A DNA stretch of 64,000 nt from Scilla litardierei (lineage: Eukaryota > Streptophyta > Magnoliopsida > Asparagales > Asparagaceae). Positions 63,461-64,000 of the stretch are shown piece by piece. The DNA is taken from positions 41,277,375 to 41,341,374 of the forward strand of contig CM061142.1 in the NCBI GenBank assembly GCA_030789695.1, written 5' to 3'. Position 1 is the stretch's first letter. The number at the start of each line of letters is the position of its first letter. The position numbers were made by a program, and so were the translations under genes. The notes beneath the pieces are model-generated. The model was not told where the DNA came from and made no database searches. It saw only the letters and a list, made by a program, of their open reading frames with translations.

Positions 63461-64000
63461 CCTGCATCATATCACCTATGACTTGTGTGTGTGGGTGATA
63501 TGTGACTTCAAGGAAAGATTTTGGCAAAGAACTAGAGATGTCATTAACAGTGATAGATTTATTATTAGAAGTAGGTGTAATGATTATGTTATCATCATCA
63601 TTATGAGCAGTATTATGAGATAGAGATTCATCAAATGTTACATGTAAGGTTTCAACAATAGTTTCGGAACTTTTATTGTAAACTCTATATGCCTTACTAC
63701 GTAAAGAGTAACCGATAAATATGCCTTCATCTGCTTTGGAGTCAAATTTATCTAAGTTATCTTTAGTATTCAGAATATAGCACTTACAACCAAAAACGCT
63801 GAAGTAAGATACTTTCGGAATTCGTTGGAGCAGTAATTCATAAGGGGTCTTTTCAAAAGGTTTTCTTATTAAAACTTTGTTTTGAATATAGCACGCGGTT
63901 GCTACAGCTTCCGCCCAAAAACTTTTTGGAAGGTTGCTTTCACACAACATTGTTCGTGCACACTCTTGGAGTGTTCTATTTTTCCTTTCAACTACCCCAT
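63438..64000 (-). pseudogene. pol: E7 integrase C-terminal part
   Basis: At the window edge VVERKNRTLQECARTM carries the third catalytic Glu of the integrase, intact. Then NLPKSFWAEAVATACYIQNKV, FGCKCYILNTKDNLDKFDSKADEG and GYSLRSKAYRVYN are the usual region after the core. The frame runs past the RT linker and stops at 63438, out of frame with RT. The first two catalytic Asp are outside the window. Confidence 0.88.

Larger units (their letters stand above)
59971..64000 (-). mobile_element. E7: SIRE-like Ty1/copia element, right part outside window
   Basis: On the minus strand: integrase end (64000-63438), reverse transcriptase, RNase H (to 61859), polypurine tract, and 3' LTR (61657-59971). 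Long LTR and RT sequence style suggest the SIRE/Maximus group. The 5' LTR, gag and protease lie to the right. It inserted in the 3' LTR of E6. Confidence 0.85.

Overview
This window is plant nuclear DNA, almost certainly heterochromatin of a seed plant with a repeat-rich genome. I found no intact host gene, rRNA, tRNA, CRISPR array or prokaryotic feature. Nearly everything can be assigned to seven LTR retrotransposons, named E1 to E7 here, several of them nested. The plant assignment rests on Ty1/copia gag and pol with an initiator-tRNA type primer site (TGGTATCAGAGC), an Athila-like Ty3/gypsy element with a tRNA-Asp type primer site and an env-like ORF, a Tat-like gypsy element with antisense genes, and a SIRE-like copia element.

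Layout. E1 (1-4565, minus) is a copia element with a 120-bp LTR, a gag with one stop, and an open pol frame running off the left edge. 4566-5688 is unclassified and carries a small HSP70-like fragment. E2 (5689-39254, plus) is an old, decayed copia element lacking most of RT. It was split twice: by E3 (6607-23209, plus; 1,099-bp LTRs; duplication ACAAC) inside gag, and by E4 (25886-38626, minus; 1.8-kb LTRs; duplication TGCCC) in its 3' UTR. 39255-42160 is unclassified. E5 (42161-51802, minus) is a non-coding element in a tandem LTR-internal-LTR-internal arrangement. E6 (52369-59970, plus) is a gag-only relative of E5. E7 (59971-64000, minus) is a SIRE-like copia element inserted in the 3' LTR of E6 and running off the right edge.

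The most interesting part is E3. It keeps gag and protease but has no reverse transcriptase, RNase H or integrase. In their place it carries about 20 copies of a 211-215 bp satellite-like repeat and then two tandem, diverged, three-exon genes on the antisense strand. Both genes keep the same intron positions and phases. Gene A (16312-18500) is open for a predicted 679 aa. Gene B (19591-21595) is open for a predicted 622 aa apart from one CAG-to-TAG change. Their N-terminal region resembles the plant 'putative gypsy-type transposon' domain.

A second theme is short palindromic motifs clustered upstream of TATA boxes. CACTCGGCCGAGTG is arrayed in the E4 LTRs and again before the env-like ORF. 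GC-rich hairpins sit at the same place in the E5 and E6 LTRs. AGTCGACT is repeated in the E7 LTR. No element visible here could transpose by itself: the integrases of E1, E2 and E4 each lack one catalytic residue, and E3, E5 and E6 lack pol. All functional statements are inferred from motifs read by eye; no database search was run.
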